From positions 1,116,001-1,180,000 of the forward strand of contig CAWIPO010000008.1 of assembly GCA_963838095.1 (NCBI GenBank): a stretch of DNA of 64,000 nucleotides, in the 5' to 3' direction. Made by a program: the position numbers and the translations under genes. Shown here piece after piece: positions 10,516 to 21,239 of this stretch (the stretch's first letter is position 1; the number at the start of each line of letters is the position of its first letter). The DNA is from CAWCGU01 sp963838095. GTDB taxonomy: Bacteria; Actinomycetota; Thermoleophilia; Solirubrobacterales; 70-9. The notes under the pieces are model-generated. The model was not told the DNA's origin, ran no database searches, and was given only the letters and a program-made list of their open reading frames with translations.

Positions 10516-11009
10516 ATGCAACCTCGGTCAAGCAACGGGTTGGTGAAGCGCGGACTCGCGGGGATCGCTGTCGTCTGCCTGACGCTGGCCCTCCTCCACT
10601 CCTCAGCCCTGGCCGGGGTGACGACTGAAACCCAGTCCTACAAGGGGGGAGGCAAGCGAGACGGTGACAGCGTGCTCGAGTTCGACGCGATCCGCGGCCC
10701 AACCCGAATCGTCCGCATCGAGAGCTTCTTCTTCACCGGGTTCGACCTCAAATGCGACAACGGGACCTCCTCCGAGACAGGGGATTTCCCCTTCGCACGC
10801 AACATCAAGGTCGGCGCGAACGAGCATTTCAAGGCCAGGCAAACCTCGCAGATCGGCGACATCGTCGTCACCGTTCGACTCAAGGGAGACTTCGGCCCCA
10901 CCGGCCGGGCCAGCGGAACCTTGGAGGCGACGGTCCAGGGCTCGGGAGTGATCTGCTCGGCGGACTGGAAGGCCCGACCGAAGCCCGCTGCCGGGGGGCG
11001 GGCGCTTGA
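10516..11009 (+). CDS. Secreted protein of unknown function
   Basis: I chose the ATG at 10516 because it is followed directly by a good signal peptide (SNGLVKRGLAGIAVVCLTLA, with LHSSALAG as cleavage region). The mature part of about 120 residues has two cysteines (LKCDNG, VICSADW) that could form one disulfide, and alternating beta-strand-like stretches such as GDIVVTVRLKGDFG. The open frame continues to 11,208, but from 11,020 on it only mirrors the gene on the opposite strand. One extra G in the run at 10,992-10,997 would give a stop at 11,009, the more natural end. No family recognised. Confidence 0.5.
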
Positions 11010-11019
11010 CGCCTCGGCG

Positions 11020-11742
11020 TCAGCGCTGTTCGGCGCCGCTCACCTGAACCCGCGATTTCAAACGCTCGAGGTGGTGCTCGGGAAAGCCGTAGAGGTCGTC
11101 GAGCTGGTCGATCGAGGTGTACGCGCCCAGTTGTTCCCTGCGGGCGAGCACGCGCGCTGCCTGGGTCGCCGAGATGCCGAACCCACGCAGCTCCTCGAAC
11201 CCGACTGAGTTCAGGTCGGCGCGCTGCTGCGCTGGCACCTGAGCGGGAGCCGGGGAGACCGGCCACACCTCCCTCGCCACCGGCTCCGGTTCCGGCTCTG
11301 GCACAGGCTCAGGCTCCGGTTCCGGCTCGGGCGCCGGCTCCGGCTCCGGCACAGGCTGCGGTTCCGGCTCGGGCACAGGCTCCGGCTCCGGCACCGGCTC
11401 GGGCTCCGGCTCGGGCAGCGGTCGAACCGCTTCGGTGTCCGCGGTCTCACCGGCGGGCGCAGGGCTCTCCGCCGCGACGTGATCGGTGGGCAGCCAGTCC
11501 TCGGGTTCCGGATCGGGCTCGTGCCAATCCTCCTCCGGCGACGGCTGCGGGCCGACGGGATCAGGCAGCAGCCATTCGTCCGCGTCGTTTTCGGCAGGGG
11601 GCGAGGCCGCGTCGCTATCGGCAGGGGGCGGGGGTTCCGCTCGCCCGGCCGCATCGGGGACAGGCCACTCTTCCTCCTCCACGCCGCGAGATCTTAGGAG
11701 TAACCCGGGCCAGCCCGCCTCAGTCAGCGCGCGTCCGGTCAT
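11020..11742 (-). CDS. Pro-Glu-repeat protein with C-terminal helix-hairpin-helix
   Basis: From the ATG at 11742 the protein has 240 residues. An acidic, proline-rich N-terminal half (EEEEWPVPDAAGRAEPPPP and similar) leads into about 45 residues of Pro-Glu repeats. The last 60 residues are a ComEA-like helix-hairpin-helix domain: DLNSVGFEELRGFGISATQA, then RREQLGAYTSIDQLDDLYGF. Such HhH domains bind DNA backbones without sequence specificity, or act as protein-interaction modules. A long charged spacer suggests a surface- or nucleoid-tethered arrangement, but no signal peptide or membrane helix is visible from this start. The open frame extends upstream to 11,919, overlapping the divergent methyltransferase, so I rejected that longer start. 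Confidence 0.6.
   Translation of the reverse strand: MTGRALTEAGWPGLLLRSRGVEEEEWPVPDAAGRAEPPPPADSDAASPPAENDADEWLLPDPVGPQPSPEEDWHEPDPEPEDWLPTDHVAAESPAPAGETADTEAVRPLPEPEPEPVPEPEPVPEPEPQPVPEPEPAPEPEPEPEPVPEPEPEPVAREVWPVSPAPAQVPAQQRADLNSVGFEELRGFGISATQAARVLARREQLGAYTSIDQLDDLYGFPEHHLERLKSRVQVSGAEQR
11280..11423 (-). repeat. Pro-Glu coding repeat (period 6, GGCTCC/GGTTCC-like units)
   Basis: On the plus strand the hexamer-like units ggctcc, ggttcc and ggctcg alternate for about 140 bases. In the minus-strand gene they encode a run of PEPEP and PVPEPEP units. Period and codon use are near perfect, which suggests growth by slippage or unequal recombination. Confidence 0.85.
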
Positions 11743-12494
11743 TTCGGGAGCGGCAGCCACATAGCATTCCGCCTCATGCCGAAGGCCGATCGACCAACGC
11801 ACCCGGAGGACTTCGCCTTCCCGACTGTTTCCGCGCCCAGGTTGCTCGCGTTGAGGGCTAAGTCGGCCGCCCCCCGGCTGGTGGAGCTCGCCAGGCCTCG
11901 TCGTTACGCGGCGAACCATCGCTTGGTGAAGCGACTGCAGAGTGATGGGTACACCATGCTGGGCGGCCGGCGCGCACGAAACTTGATCGAATGTGCACGG
12001 CAGGTTGACCGCAGAGGCATCCCGGGCGCAATCGTCGACTGTGGAGTATGGAACGGGGGTTCGACGATCCTGCTCGGGATGGGTGCCCCAGAGCGCGCCG
12101 TTTGGGCGTTTGACTCATTCGAGGGCCTGCCGAAGCCGGGGCCGCGCGACCGCGATGCTCATGAGGAGTGGGCAGGAGTAATCGCCGGCTCGGAGGAGAT
12201 GCTCCGCGAGGGCTTCGCCAGGTTTGCGGGCAGAATCGAACGCCTGCATGTGGTCAAGGGATGGTTTGACGTGACATTGCCGGGAACAGCACCGGAGATC
12301 GACGAGGTTGCTGTGCTTGCCATCGACGCGGACTGGTACGACTCGGTGCGTCTCGCGCTTGAGCACTTCTACGACAAGGTCTCCCCCGGTGGGTACGTCC
12401 TGGTCGACGACCTACGCGTGTGGCAAGGCGCCCGTGACGCGACCAACGAATTCAGGCAGCGAGCTGGCGTGCGTGACCCGATCAAGGCGTCGCA

Positions 12495-14005
<1,511 letters not shown>

Positions 14006-14012
14006 AGGGTGC

Positions 14013-14793
14013 TCAGGTCGCCGCCTCGACGATTGCGGCGAAGGCCTCGGGATCAAGCTTGCACCCCCGACGAGGGCACCGTCGATGCCGTCCCTACCCA
14101 GCAAATCTGCTGCGTTGTCTGGCTTGACCGAGCCCCCGTACAGAATCCTCACCTTCGCCGGCCGCCTCCGCGCTCCGCCCCGCAACCAGCGCCCCGGATG
14201 AACGCGATCGCCTCCTCGGCCTGCTCCGGGGTCGCGGTGCGACCCGTGCCGATCGCCCACACCGGCTCGTAGGCGATCACCAGGTCGCCGAGCCCGTCGT
14301 CGGTGACGCCGACCAGGTCCTCCGAGACCTGGCGCAGCAGAACCGCCTCGGTTGCGCCCGCCTCACGCTCAGGCTCGGTCTCGCCGACGCAGAGGATCGG
14401 CTCCAGCCCGGCCTCGAGCGCCGCCGGGACCTTCTTCCCGAGCTCCTCGTCGCTCTCCGCGAAGAGCTGGCGCCGCTCGGAATGGCCGAGGATCACGGCA
14501 TCGACTCCGATCTCGAGCAGCATCGCCGCGGACACCTCTCCCGTGAAGGCGCCCTCCGGCTCGGAGTGCATGTTCTGCGCCGCGACCTTGACGCGGCTCT
14601 GAGCGCGTCGCCTCGACGACCGCGGCAGCGCGAGTGTATGGCGGGCAGAGGACGACGTCGCGGTCCGCCGGCTCGCCGATGCGCGGGAGGAACTCCGGCG
14701 ACGAAGCGCTCCGCCTCCTCGGCGCGTCTTGTACATCTTCCAGTTCGCCGCGCCACGGCATACGGACGCTCGTCGACTCCTGCTCCTCGGCAT
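14013..14793 (-). CDS. tpiA: Triosephosphate isomerase (frameshifted)
   Basis: It interconverts dihydroxyacetone phosphate and glyceraldehyde 3-phosphate. The ATG at 14,791-14,793 is chosen because the frame gives the N-terminal RGAANWKMYKT block with the conserved Asn and Lys. After shifts near 14,715 and 14,600 come KVAAQNMHSEPEGAFTGEVS and VDAVILGHSERRQLFAESDE (catalytic His). LVIAYEPVWAIGTG follows with the catalytic Glu, then, after another shift near 14,170, RILYGGSVKPDNAADLL, the phosphate-binding loop. The natural C-terminus ends at a TGA at 14,013-14,015 after one more shift. About 260 residues in total, the usual length. Confidence 0.9.
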
Positions 14794-14796
14794 CGT

Positions 14797-15925
14797 AGCA
14801 GCGCCTCCACTCCCGGTAGCGACCTTCCCTCCATCAGCTCCAGCGAGGCTCCGCCGCCGGTCGAGAGCCAGTCGACCTGATCGTCGAGGCCGAACTGCAC
14901 CAGCGCCGCCGCGGAGTCTCCGCCGCCGACCACGGTCGTCGCCTCTGGCCTTGGCGACGGCCTCGGCGACTGTTCGGGTGCCGGCCGCGAACGGCTCCAG
15001 CTCGAATGCCCCCATCGGTCCGTTCCACAGCACCGTGCCCGCGTCGGCGATCTCCTCCGCGTAGGCGGCGGCGGTGAGTGGGCCGATGTCGAGGCCCTCG
15101 CCAACCGGCGGGGATGTCCTCCGACTCGACCACATCCTGGCGGCGGCGGCGTCGAAGGCTCGGCGATCACGATGTCGGCGGGAAGCTCGAGCTCGCAGGG
15201 CACCTGCTCGGAGCGACGCAGCACCCGGCGGGCCAGCTCCACTCCCTGCTCCTCCACCAGCGAGTCGCCCGTCTCGTGGCCGAGGGCGCGGAAGAACGCG
15301 AAGCACATCGCGCCCCCGATCAGGATCCTGTCGGCGATCTCCAGGAATCGCTCGATCGCGCCGATCTTGTCGCTCACCTTCGCCCCGCCGAAGACGACGA
15401 CCAGCGGCCGCTCGGGATCGTCGCGCACAGCCGTCAGCTCGCGAACCTCGCGCTCGAGCAGCAGACCGGCGTAGGCCGGGCAGGTGGTGGGCGACCCCTT
15501 CCGTGCTGCGCGTGCGCGCGATGGGCGGCGCCGAAGGCGTCGTTCACGTACAGCTCGGCGAGCTCCGCCAGGCGTGCGGCGAGCTCCGGGTCGTTCTTCG
15601 TCTCGCCGGGCTCGAAGCGGCTGTTCTCGAGCAGCAGCAGCTCGCCTGCGGCAAGCGCTTCGGCCTGGGCCCCGACCGGATCGCCGACCACGCCGTCCGC
15701 CAGCGTCGACCTCGAGGTCGAGCAGCTCCCCGAGGCGCTTCGCCACCGGCGCTCATCGACAGCTCCGGCTCGCGGTCCTTCGGCCGGCCGAGGTGCGAGC
15801 ACGAGGACCATCGAAGCACCGCGCTCTCGCAGCAGCTCCAGGGTCGGCAGCGCGGCGCGAATCCGGGTGTCGTCGCTGACCTCGCCGCCGGCGAGCGGCA
15901 CGTTGAGGTCGGCCCGGACGAGCAC
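14797..15925 (-). CDS. pgk: Phosphoglycerate kinase (frameshifted)
   Basis: It transfers the acyl phosphate of 1,3-bisphosphoglycerate to ADP. Blocks in order are LVRADLNVPLAGGEVSDDTR (N-terminal substrate site), LLLLENSRFEPGETKND, ELYVNDAFGAAHRAHA, VVFGGAKVSDKIGAIE, ADRILIGGAMCFAFF, and near the C-terminus VDWLSTGGGASLELMEGRSL (nucleotide loop). They are spread over at least four frames. The GTG at 15,925 is the first usable start, but the conserved fold begins about 12 codons upstream, where the frame runs back to the gap stop with no ATG, GTG or TTG. The start codon may therefore be lost to an error. No clear stop is visible before tpiA. Confidence 0.85.
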
Positions 15926-15988
15926 CCGCCGCCCCTCGACGGGGGCGTCGCGAACGCTCGCCTTGGTGAATCGTTCCCCGCGTCGCGA

Positions 15989-17017
15989 TCAGGCGCCGAC
16001 CGCCGCAGCCTTCGGTTGCAGCACCTTCGCGGCCAGCTCGACGCAGCGGTTCGAGTAGCCCCACTCGTTGTCGTACCAGACACGACCTTCACCAGCCGCC
16101 CCTCGATCACCATCGTCAGGCCGGCGTCGAAGATCGAGGAGTGCGGGTCCTTGACGATGTCCGTGGAGACCAGCGGGGCCTCGCGTGTAGGAGAGGATGC
16201 CCTGCAGCGGCCCTTCCGCGGCCTCCTTGACCGCGGCGTTGATCTCCTCGGCGTCCGTCGTCTCCGTGAGACCTCGCAGGTGAGGTCGACGACGGACCCG
16301 GTCGCCACCGGGGCCCGGACCGCGAAGCCGCTCAGCTTCCCCTTCAGCTCCGGCAGCACCAGCCCGACGGCCTTGGCGGCGCCGGTCGTGGCCGGGATCA
16401 GGTTGAGCGCCGCCGCCCGCGCGCGCCGCAGGTCCTTGTGCGGCATGTCCTGGAGTCGCTGGTCGGCGGTGTAGGCGTGGATCGTCGTCATCAGGCCGTG
16501 CTCGATCCCGAGCCGCTCGTGGATCACCTTCGCCAGCGGAGCCAGGCAGTTGGTCGTGCACGACGCGTTCGAGATGATGTGGTGGCTGTCGGGGTCGTAG
16601 TCGTCGTCGAAGTTGACCCCGAGCGCGACGGTCACATCGGGCTCGGTCGCCGGCGCCGAGATGATCACCTTCTTCGCTCCCGCCTCCAGGTGCTTGGAGG
16701 CGTCGTCGCGCTTGGTGAACAGCCCGGTCGACTCGATCACGACGTCGACGCCGAGATCGGCCCACGGAAGGCGGCGGGGTCGCGTTCGGCGAGCACCTTG
16801 ATCTCGGTGCCGTCGACCACGATCCCGCCGTCGCCGCCTCGACCTCGCCCGGGAAGCGGCCGAGGATGGAGTCGTACTCGAGCAGGTGCGCGAGGGTCTC
16901 GGCGTCGGTCATGTCGTTGACGGCGACGAACTCCAGCTCCGGCCCGGCCTCGTGAGCGGCCCTGAACAGGTTGCGCCCGATGCGCCCGAAACCGTTGATC
17001 CCCACCTTGACTGCCAT
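15989..17017 (-). CDS. gap: Glyceraldehyde-3-phosphate dehydrogenase, type I (two or more frameshifts)
   Basis: It oxidises glyceraldehyde 3-phosphate with NAD+ and inorganic phosphate. The start is clear: CAGGAGGAACGCA sits just before the ATG at 17,017. The N-terminus is the NAD Rossmann motif VKVGINGFGRIGRNLFRAA. After a shift near 16,830 the frame gives VIESTGLFTKRD-like sequence and HIISNASCTTNCLAPLAKVI with the catalytic Cys. TTIHAYTADQRLQD, NLIPATTGAAKAVG and FAVRAPVATGSVVDLTCEV follow. A shift near 16,270 and another near 16,080 lead to the C-terminal YDNEWGYSNRCVELAAKVL. First gene of the operon gap-pgk-tpiA-gpmI, which would be transcribed from upstream of 17,030. Confidence 0.92.
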   Translation of the reverse strand: MAVKVGINGFGRIGRNLFRAAHEAGPELEFVAVNDMTDAETLAHLLEYDSILGRFPGEVEAATAGSWSTAPRSRCSPNATPPPSVGRSRRRRRDRVDRAVHQARRRLQAPGGGSEEGDHLGAGDRARCDRRARGQLRRRLRPRQPPHHLERVVHDQLPGSAGEGDPRAARDRARPDDDDPRLHRRPATPGHAAQGPAARAGGGAQPDPGHDRRRQGRRAGAAGAEGEAERLRGPGPGGDRVRRRPHLRGLTETTDAEEINAAVKEAAEGPLQGILSYTRGPAGLHGHRQGPALLDLRRRPDDGDRGAAGEGRVWYDNEWGYSNRCVELAAKVLQPKAAAVGA

Positions 17018-17056
17018 TGCGTTCCTCCTGTTGTATTCGTGCCGCTCCCGTGGAAC

Positions 17057-17849
17057 CTAACCCAGATCGGGCGTACGCTTGGGTGTCCAGCGGAAGTACG
17101 GATCGCGATCAGCAGTCCGCCGACGCCCCAGGCGGCGACGATCGCCAGGCTGCCCCAGTCGAAGCCCGCACCGACGGTCTGCGGGTCGTAGGCGGTGTAG
17201 AAAGCACTCGAAGAAGTGGCGGATCGGGAAGATGTAGGAGAAGATCGAGGACGCCGCTCGGGGATCTCGCTCTGCGGGATGAAGACGCCGGAGAGGAAGT
17301 ACAGCGGCAGGACGACGAAGTTGGTGACGCCGGGGCCGCGTCCTCGCTAGGGGATGATCGCGGTCAGCGCGAACCCGAGCGCAGCAGAAGGACGCGGCGC
17401 CGACGAGCAGCGTCACCAGCAGCGCCGGGAGCCGTCTCGGTCGGGAACGGGACGTCGTAGAGGATGCGGCCGATCGCGGTGACGAGCGACGACCATCAGG
17501 ACCGAGAGCGCGAACGAGTTGCCGAAGCGGCCCGCCGACGAAGACCCAGCTCGGCAGCGGTGTGCCGCGTACCGCGCTTCAGCCGGCCGCTCTCGCGGTC
17601 AGCCGGTGAGCCGGATCGCGGTGCTGACCAGGTCGCCGAGACGACCGCAAGGGTGATGATCCCGGGACGTAGTAGATGGTGGTCTTGACCCCGCCGAGCT
17701 CCTCGATCGTGCTCGTCGCCGAAGAGCGTCGAGAAGATCAGCAGGAAGATCACCGGCAACAGGACGGTGAAGAAGACCGACGCCGGGTTGCGCCAGAAGA
17801 TCTTCTGCTCGAAGCGGAACTGGTGCACGGCGAGCGCAACGCCGCTCAT
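17057..17849 (-). CDS. ABC-2 type transporter permease (frameshifted)
   Basis: The start at 17,849 (MSGVALAVHQFRFEQKIFWR) and the first helix SVFFTVLLPVIFLLIFSTLF are typical of ABC-2 permeases, which pair with an ATPase to export drugs, lipids or glycans. Downstream the frame breaks repeatedly. Pieces such as GIITLAVVSA, FSYIFPIRHFFECF and a C-terminal helix around 17,100-17,160 show the rest of the six-helix protein of about 264 residues. The ATG overlaps the end of the ATPase gene, so the two are co-translated. Substrate unknown. Confidence 0.7.
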
Positions 17850-18763
17850 CTGGCTCGCGCCTCCTCCGGTCAGCTCGAGGTAGACATCCTCGAGGCTGGG
17901 GCGCCGGACCTCGAGCCCTTCCAGCCGACATCCCTCGCTCCAACGCCCAGCGCGGTGATCTCGTGCAGCGGGGCCTCGGGGGCTCCGTCGTGGTGCAGGG
18001 AGACGGTTCCGTTCACGGTCGCGCGCTTCCGCGAACGCGGGCGGAAGCCGATCGGCGTCCGCCGGCAGCTTCGAAGGAGATCGTCGCCGTATGCGGATCG
18101 CCGCCGCCGAGCTCGCCGGGCTTGCCCTGTGGCGACGATCCGGCCGCCGGGAGATGATCGCGACACGGTCGGCGAGTGCTGCGCCTCCTCCATGTAGTGG
18201 GTCGTCAGGAAGATCGTCTTGCCGAGATCGCGGAGGTTCGCGATCACCTCCCAGGCCTGGCGGCTGGCCGAAGGGTCGAAGCCGGTGGTGGGCTCGTCGA
18301 GGAAGAGCAGCTCGGGGTCGCCGATCAGCGCGACGGCGACGTCGAGCCGGCGCTGCTGGCCGCCGGAGAGCCGCGGACCCGGGCGTCGGCCTTCTCGCGC
18401 AGCCCGACAGCTCGATCGTCTCCTCCACCGGCCTCGGCGCGCTGTAGTAGCCGGCGTACAGCTCGAGCGTCTCGCGGACGCTCAGCTGCGGGTCCATCTG
18501 GCACTCCTGGAGGACGATGCCGATCCGGCTCGCGCCAGGCGCGGTCGGCGCGTGCCGGGTCCACCCCGAGCACCGAGACCTCGCCGGCGTTGCGCTCCAG
18601 GTAGCCCTCGAGGATCTAGACGGTCGTCGTCTTGCCGGCGCCGTTAGGCCCCAGGAAGGCGAAGACCTCGCCGCGTCGGACCTCGAGGTCGATGCCGCGG
18701 ACGGCCTCGAACTCGCCCATAGGACTTGCTCAGGCCCTTGGCGCTGATGACCGGGGCACTCAT
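17846..18763 (-). CDS. ABC transporter ATP-binding protein (frameshifted, with an in-frame TAG)
   Basis: Reading across frames gives MSAPVISAKGLSKSYG at the start (18,763), then FLGPNGAGKTTTV (Walker A), GIVLQECQMDPQLSVRETLE (Q-loop region), LELYAGYYSAPRPVEET, and a late LEDVYLELTG, the standard C-terminus of drug/ABC-2 ATPases. Around 18,615 the codon after TTTV reads TAG where a Glu or Lys codon is expected (family: TTxxE/KIL.GY), so a base error or a true nonsense mutation is present in addition to about five shifts. The likely end overlaps the permease ATG as ATGA. It powers the exporter with the permease gene. Confidence 0.75.
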
Positions 18764-18844
18764 CGCACGCCGATCGACGGAGAAGGCGGTGCGTGGGCGT
18801 CGGGTCGGACGGGCATGGGGGCGGGATTCTAGGAACCGGGCTTA

Positions 18845-18870
18845 GTTCGCCTGTGGGAGCGCAGGCGAGC
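18845..18870. repeat. Inverted repeat upstream of the HicB-like gene
   Basis: TCGCCTG at 18,847-18,853 and CAGGCGA at 18,862-18,868 are perfect reverse complements around an 8-base loop, with G-C and wobble extensions outside. It lies between the divergent ABC ATPase and HicB-like genes, 25 bp before the latter's start, so it could be an operator or a leader hairpin. There is no T-run, so it is not a terminator. Confidence 0.35.
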
Positions 18871-18894
18871 ATGGGACAATCTGAGGAGCTAGCG

Positions 18895-19206
18895 ATGGCC
18901 GAGACTAAGGAAAACGAGCGCCTGACCTACACCGCGGTGCTGACGCCGGGTGAGGACGGGTGGATCTGCGCCCAGATCGCCGAGGTGCCCGAGGCAATCA
19001 GCCAGGGGCGCACGCCCGAGGAGGCGAAGGCGAACGTTTCCGAGGCGCTTGAGGCCGCGCTCGAGTGGCGCCGCGATGAGGGAGAAGACATCCCCGAGCG
19101 CGCTGAAGTGACCTTGACCGCGGTCACCGTGCCCAGCTCAACTTGCGCGCCAGCTCGGGATTCCGCCGACTGCGCAGGCGTCGAGCCGCTCGACCTTCCT
19201 GCCTGA
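18895..19206 (+). CDS. HicB-like antitoxin-fold protein, no toxin partner
   Basis: The ATG at 18,895 has an AGGAG six bases upstream and is preferred over the longer frame from 18,793. Residues 8-55 (YTAVLTPGEDGWICAQIAEV, then SQGRTPEEAKANVSEALEAA) form the HicB/UPF0150 partial RNase-H fold. Classical HicB is the antitoxin of the HicA mRNA interferase, but no HicA-like frame (short dsRNA-binding protein with G-S-H motif) is seen on either side. The gene is followed 38 bp later by the convergent end of uvrC. The last 25 residues are Cys- and Pro-rich and unlike the family, possibly after a shift near 19,130. Orphan HicB-like proteins of unknown role are common in Actinobacteria. Confidence 0.7.
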   Translation: MAETKENERLTYTAVLTPGEDGWICAQIAEVPEAISQGRTPEEAKANVSEALEAALEWRRDEGEDIPERAEVTLTAVTVPSSTCAPARDSADCAGVEPLDLPA

Positions 19207-19244
19207 CGGTCGCTATGCGACCTCTACCCAGGACAGCATCCGGT

Positions 19245-21184
19245 CTACCCTGCCTTGTTCAGCTGCCGATGGATGTCGCGGGCGAGCTTGCCGGGGATCC
19301 CGGGGACCGCCTCGAGCTCCTCGCGGGACGCCGCCAGGAAACGGTCCGGGGAGCCGAAGTGGGTCAGCATCGCGCGCTTGCGCACCGGGCCGATGCCGCG
19401 CTGAGCTCGTCGAGCACCGAGCCGGTCATCGCCTTCGCCGCGGCGCGCGCGGTGGAGGTCGAGCGCGAAGCGATGGGCCTCGTCGCGGACCCGCTGCAGC
19501 GCCGCGAGTGCCTCCGAGTCGGCGCGGGATCGGCAGCGGGTCCGAGCCTGCCCGGGACGTACACCTCCTCGAGGCGCTTGGCGAGCGAGATCACCGCCAC
19601 GTCCCTGCCGTTCTCGCGGGCGCGCTCCATCAGCGGCTCGCGGCGCGCATCCCGGCGCTCAGCTGGCCCTTGCCTCCGTCGATCACGATCAGGTTCGCGA
19701 GCGCCGCGAAAGAGCTGTCGCGGGTGCCGTCGTGCGGCGAGAGCGTCCGCTCTGATCGAGATAGCGGGCGATGCCGGCGCGAGAGCACCTCCTCGACCGA
19801 TGAGAAATCACTAATGCGCGCCTCCTCCGCTCCGCGTCCGGGGGCGGCGCGGTCTTTGTTCCACCGGATCCCGAAGCGGCGGTAGTCGGACTTCTTCGGC
19901 GCCCCGCCCTCGAAAACGACCATCGAGGCGACCGTGTGCTCGGGCCCGAGGTTGGAGATGTCGAAGCCCTCGATCCGGATCGGCGGCTCCGCCAGACCCG
20001 AGCTCCGATTGCGATCCCGCCAGCGCCTCGATGCGCTCGCGCCGCCGGCGCTCGCGTCGCAGCCGCTCCTGGGCGAGCGCGAGCTGGGCGTTTCGCTCGG
20101 CGAGCTCGCGCAGGCGGCGCTTGTCGCCGCGCTCTGCCGCGCGCACCTCGACCGCGGTGCTCGCGGCGCTCGGCGCAGCGCCTCGCTCGAGCAACTCGGC
20201 GCGCTCGCGCGAGCCCGGGCCCGACGACGACGAGGCGGCGGCACGGCCGGCGACGCCGAGTAGTACTGGGCGACGAACTGCTCGGTCGACCTCGCCCTCG
20301 TCGCGCTGCGCCGCGTTGTCGAGGTAGAAGCCCTGGCGCTCGGCGAGGACGCCGTCGCGGACCTGGAAGACCTGCGCGTTGGCGTCGGCTCCGTCGACTG
20401 CGACGCCGATCAGGTCGGCGGTGCCGATCCCCTCGCCGGCGACCCGCTGGCGCTCCATCAGCGAGCGGACGGCATTCAGCCGGTCGCGGTAGAGTGCCGG
20501 CGCGCTCGAACTCCTGCGCGGCGGAGGCCTCGGCCATCTTCGCCTCGAGGTCGCGCTCGACCTCGCGGTAGCGGCCGGAGAGGAAGCCGATGATCGCATC
20601 GATGTTGCGCCGGTATTCCTCGCGCTCGATGTAGCCGACGCAGGGCGCCTGGCAGCGCTTGATGTAGTGGTCGAGGCAGGGGATGCCGGATCGCCGGCCG
20701 GGCTCGGGCCCTTCGCAGGTGCGGTACTGGAACAGCTTCCCGAGCAGGTCCAGCGTTTCCCGGGTGCGCTTGGCGCTGGAGTAGGGGCCGAAATAGGCGC
20801 GGTTCGGCCGGTGGCGCTCGCGGGTGAAGTAGACGCGCGGGAAGTCCTCATCGACGCTGATCCCGATGTAGGGATACGACTTGTCGTCTCGCAGCCTGAT
20901 GTTGAAGCGCGGGCGGTGGCGCTTGATGAACTGCTGCTCGGCGAGCAGCGCCTCGGCCTCGGTCTCGGTGACGAGGAAGTCGATCGACGCGATCTCGCCG
21001 ATCAGGCCGGGGATCTGACCCCGGCTGGGAGGCTGGAGAAGTGCGACGCGACGCGCTTGCGGATCGAGAGCGCCTTGCCGACGTAGATCACTCGCTCGCG
21101 GGCGTCGGAGAACAGGTACACGCCCGGCTGGTCGGGAAGCCGACGGCGCTGTTTGGTGAGGCTTTGGGCGGGGTCCTCGCTCAC
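19245..21184 (-). CDS. uvrC: Excinuclease ABC subunit C (frameshifted)
   Basis: UvrC makes both incisions in nucleotide excision repair with UvrA and UvrB. The GTG at 21,184 is chosen because it leads straight into the GIY-YIG nuclease domain: LPDQPGVYLFSDARERVIYV and GKALSIRKRVASHF. After a shift near 21,010 come ALLAEQQFIKRHRPRFNIRL, YPYIGISVDEDFPRVYFTR, YFGPYSSAKRTRETLDLLGK and the Cys-rich CLDHYIKRCQAPCVGY. The UVR helix is near 20,540. The RNase-H-like nuclease domain, broken by several shifts, includes IEGFDISNLGPEHTVASMVV. The C-terminal HhH pair ends RDIHRQLNKAG with TAG at 19,245-19,247. About 647 residues, normal for UvrC. Confidence 0.93.
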
Positions 21185-21239
21185 CCACCCAAGGTTAGGG
21201 CTCCCGTTCAGCTGACCCGAATCGACGACGAGGAGCCGG

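Noticed and set aside
17496..18872. Apparent fusion of ABC ATPase and permease
   Set aside because: The shared frame results from shifts. A one-base correction gives an ATPase stop overlapping the permease ATG, the usual arrangement.
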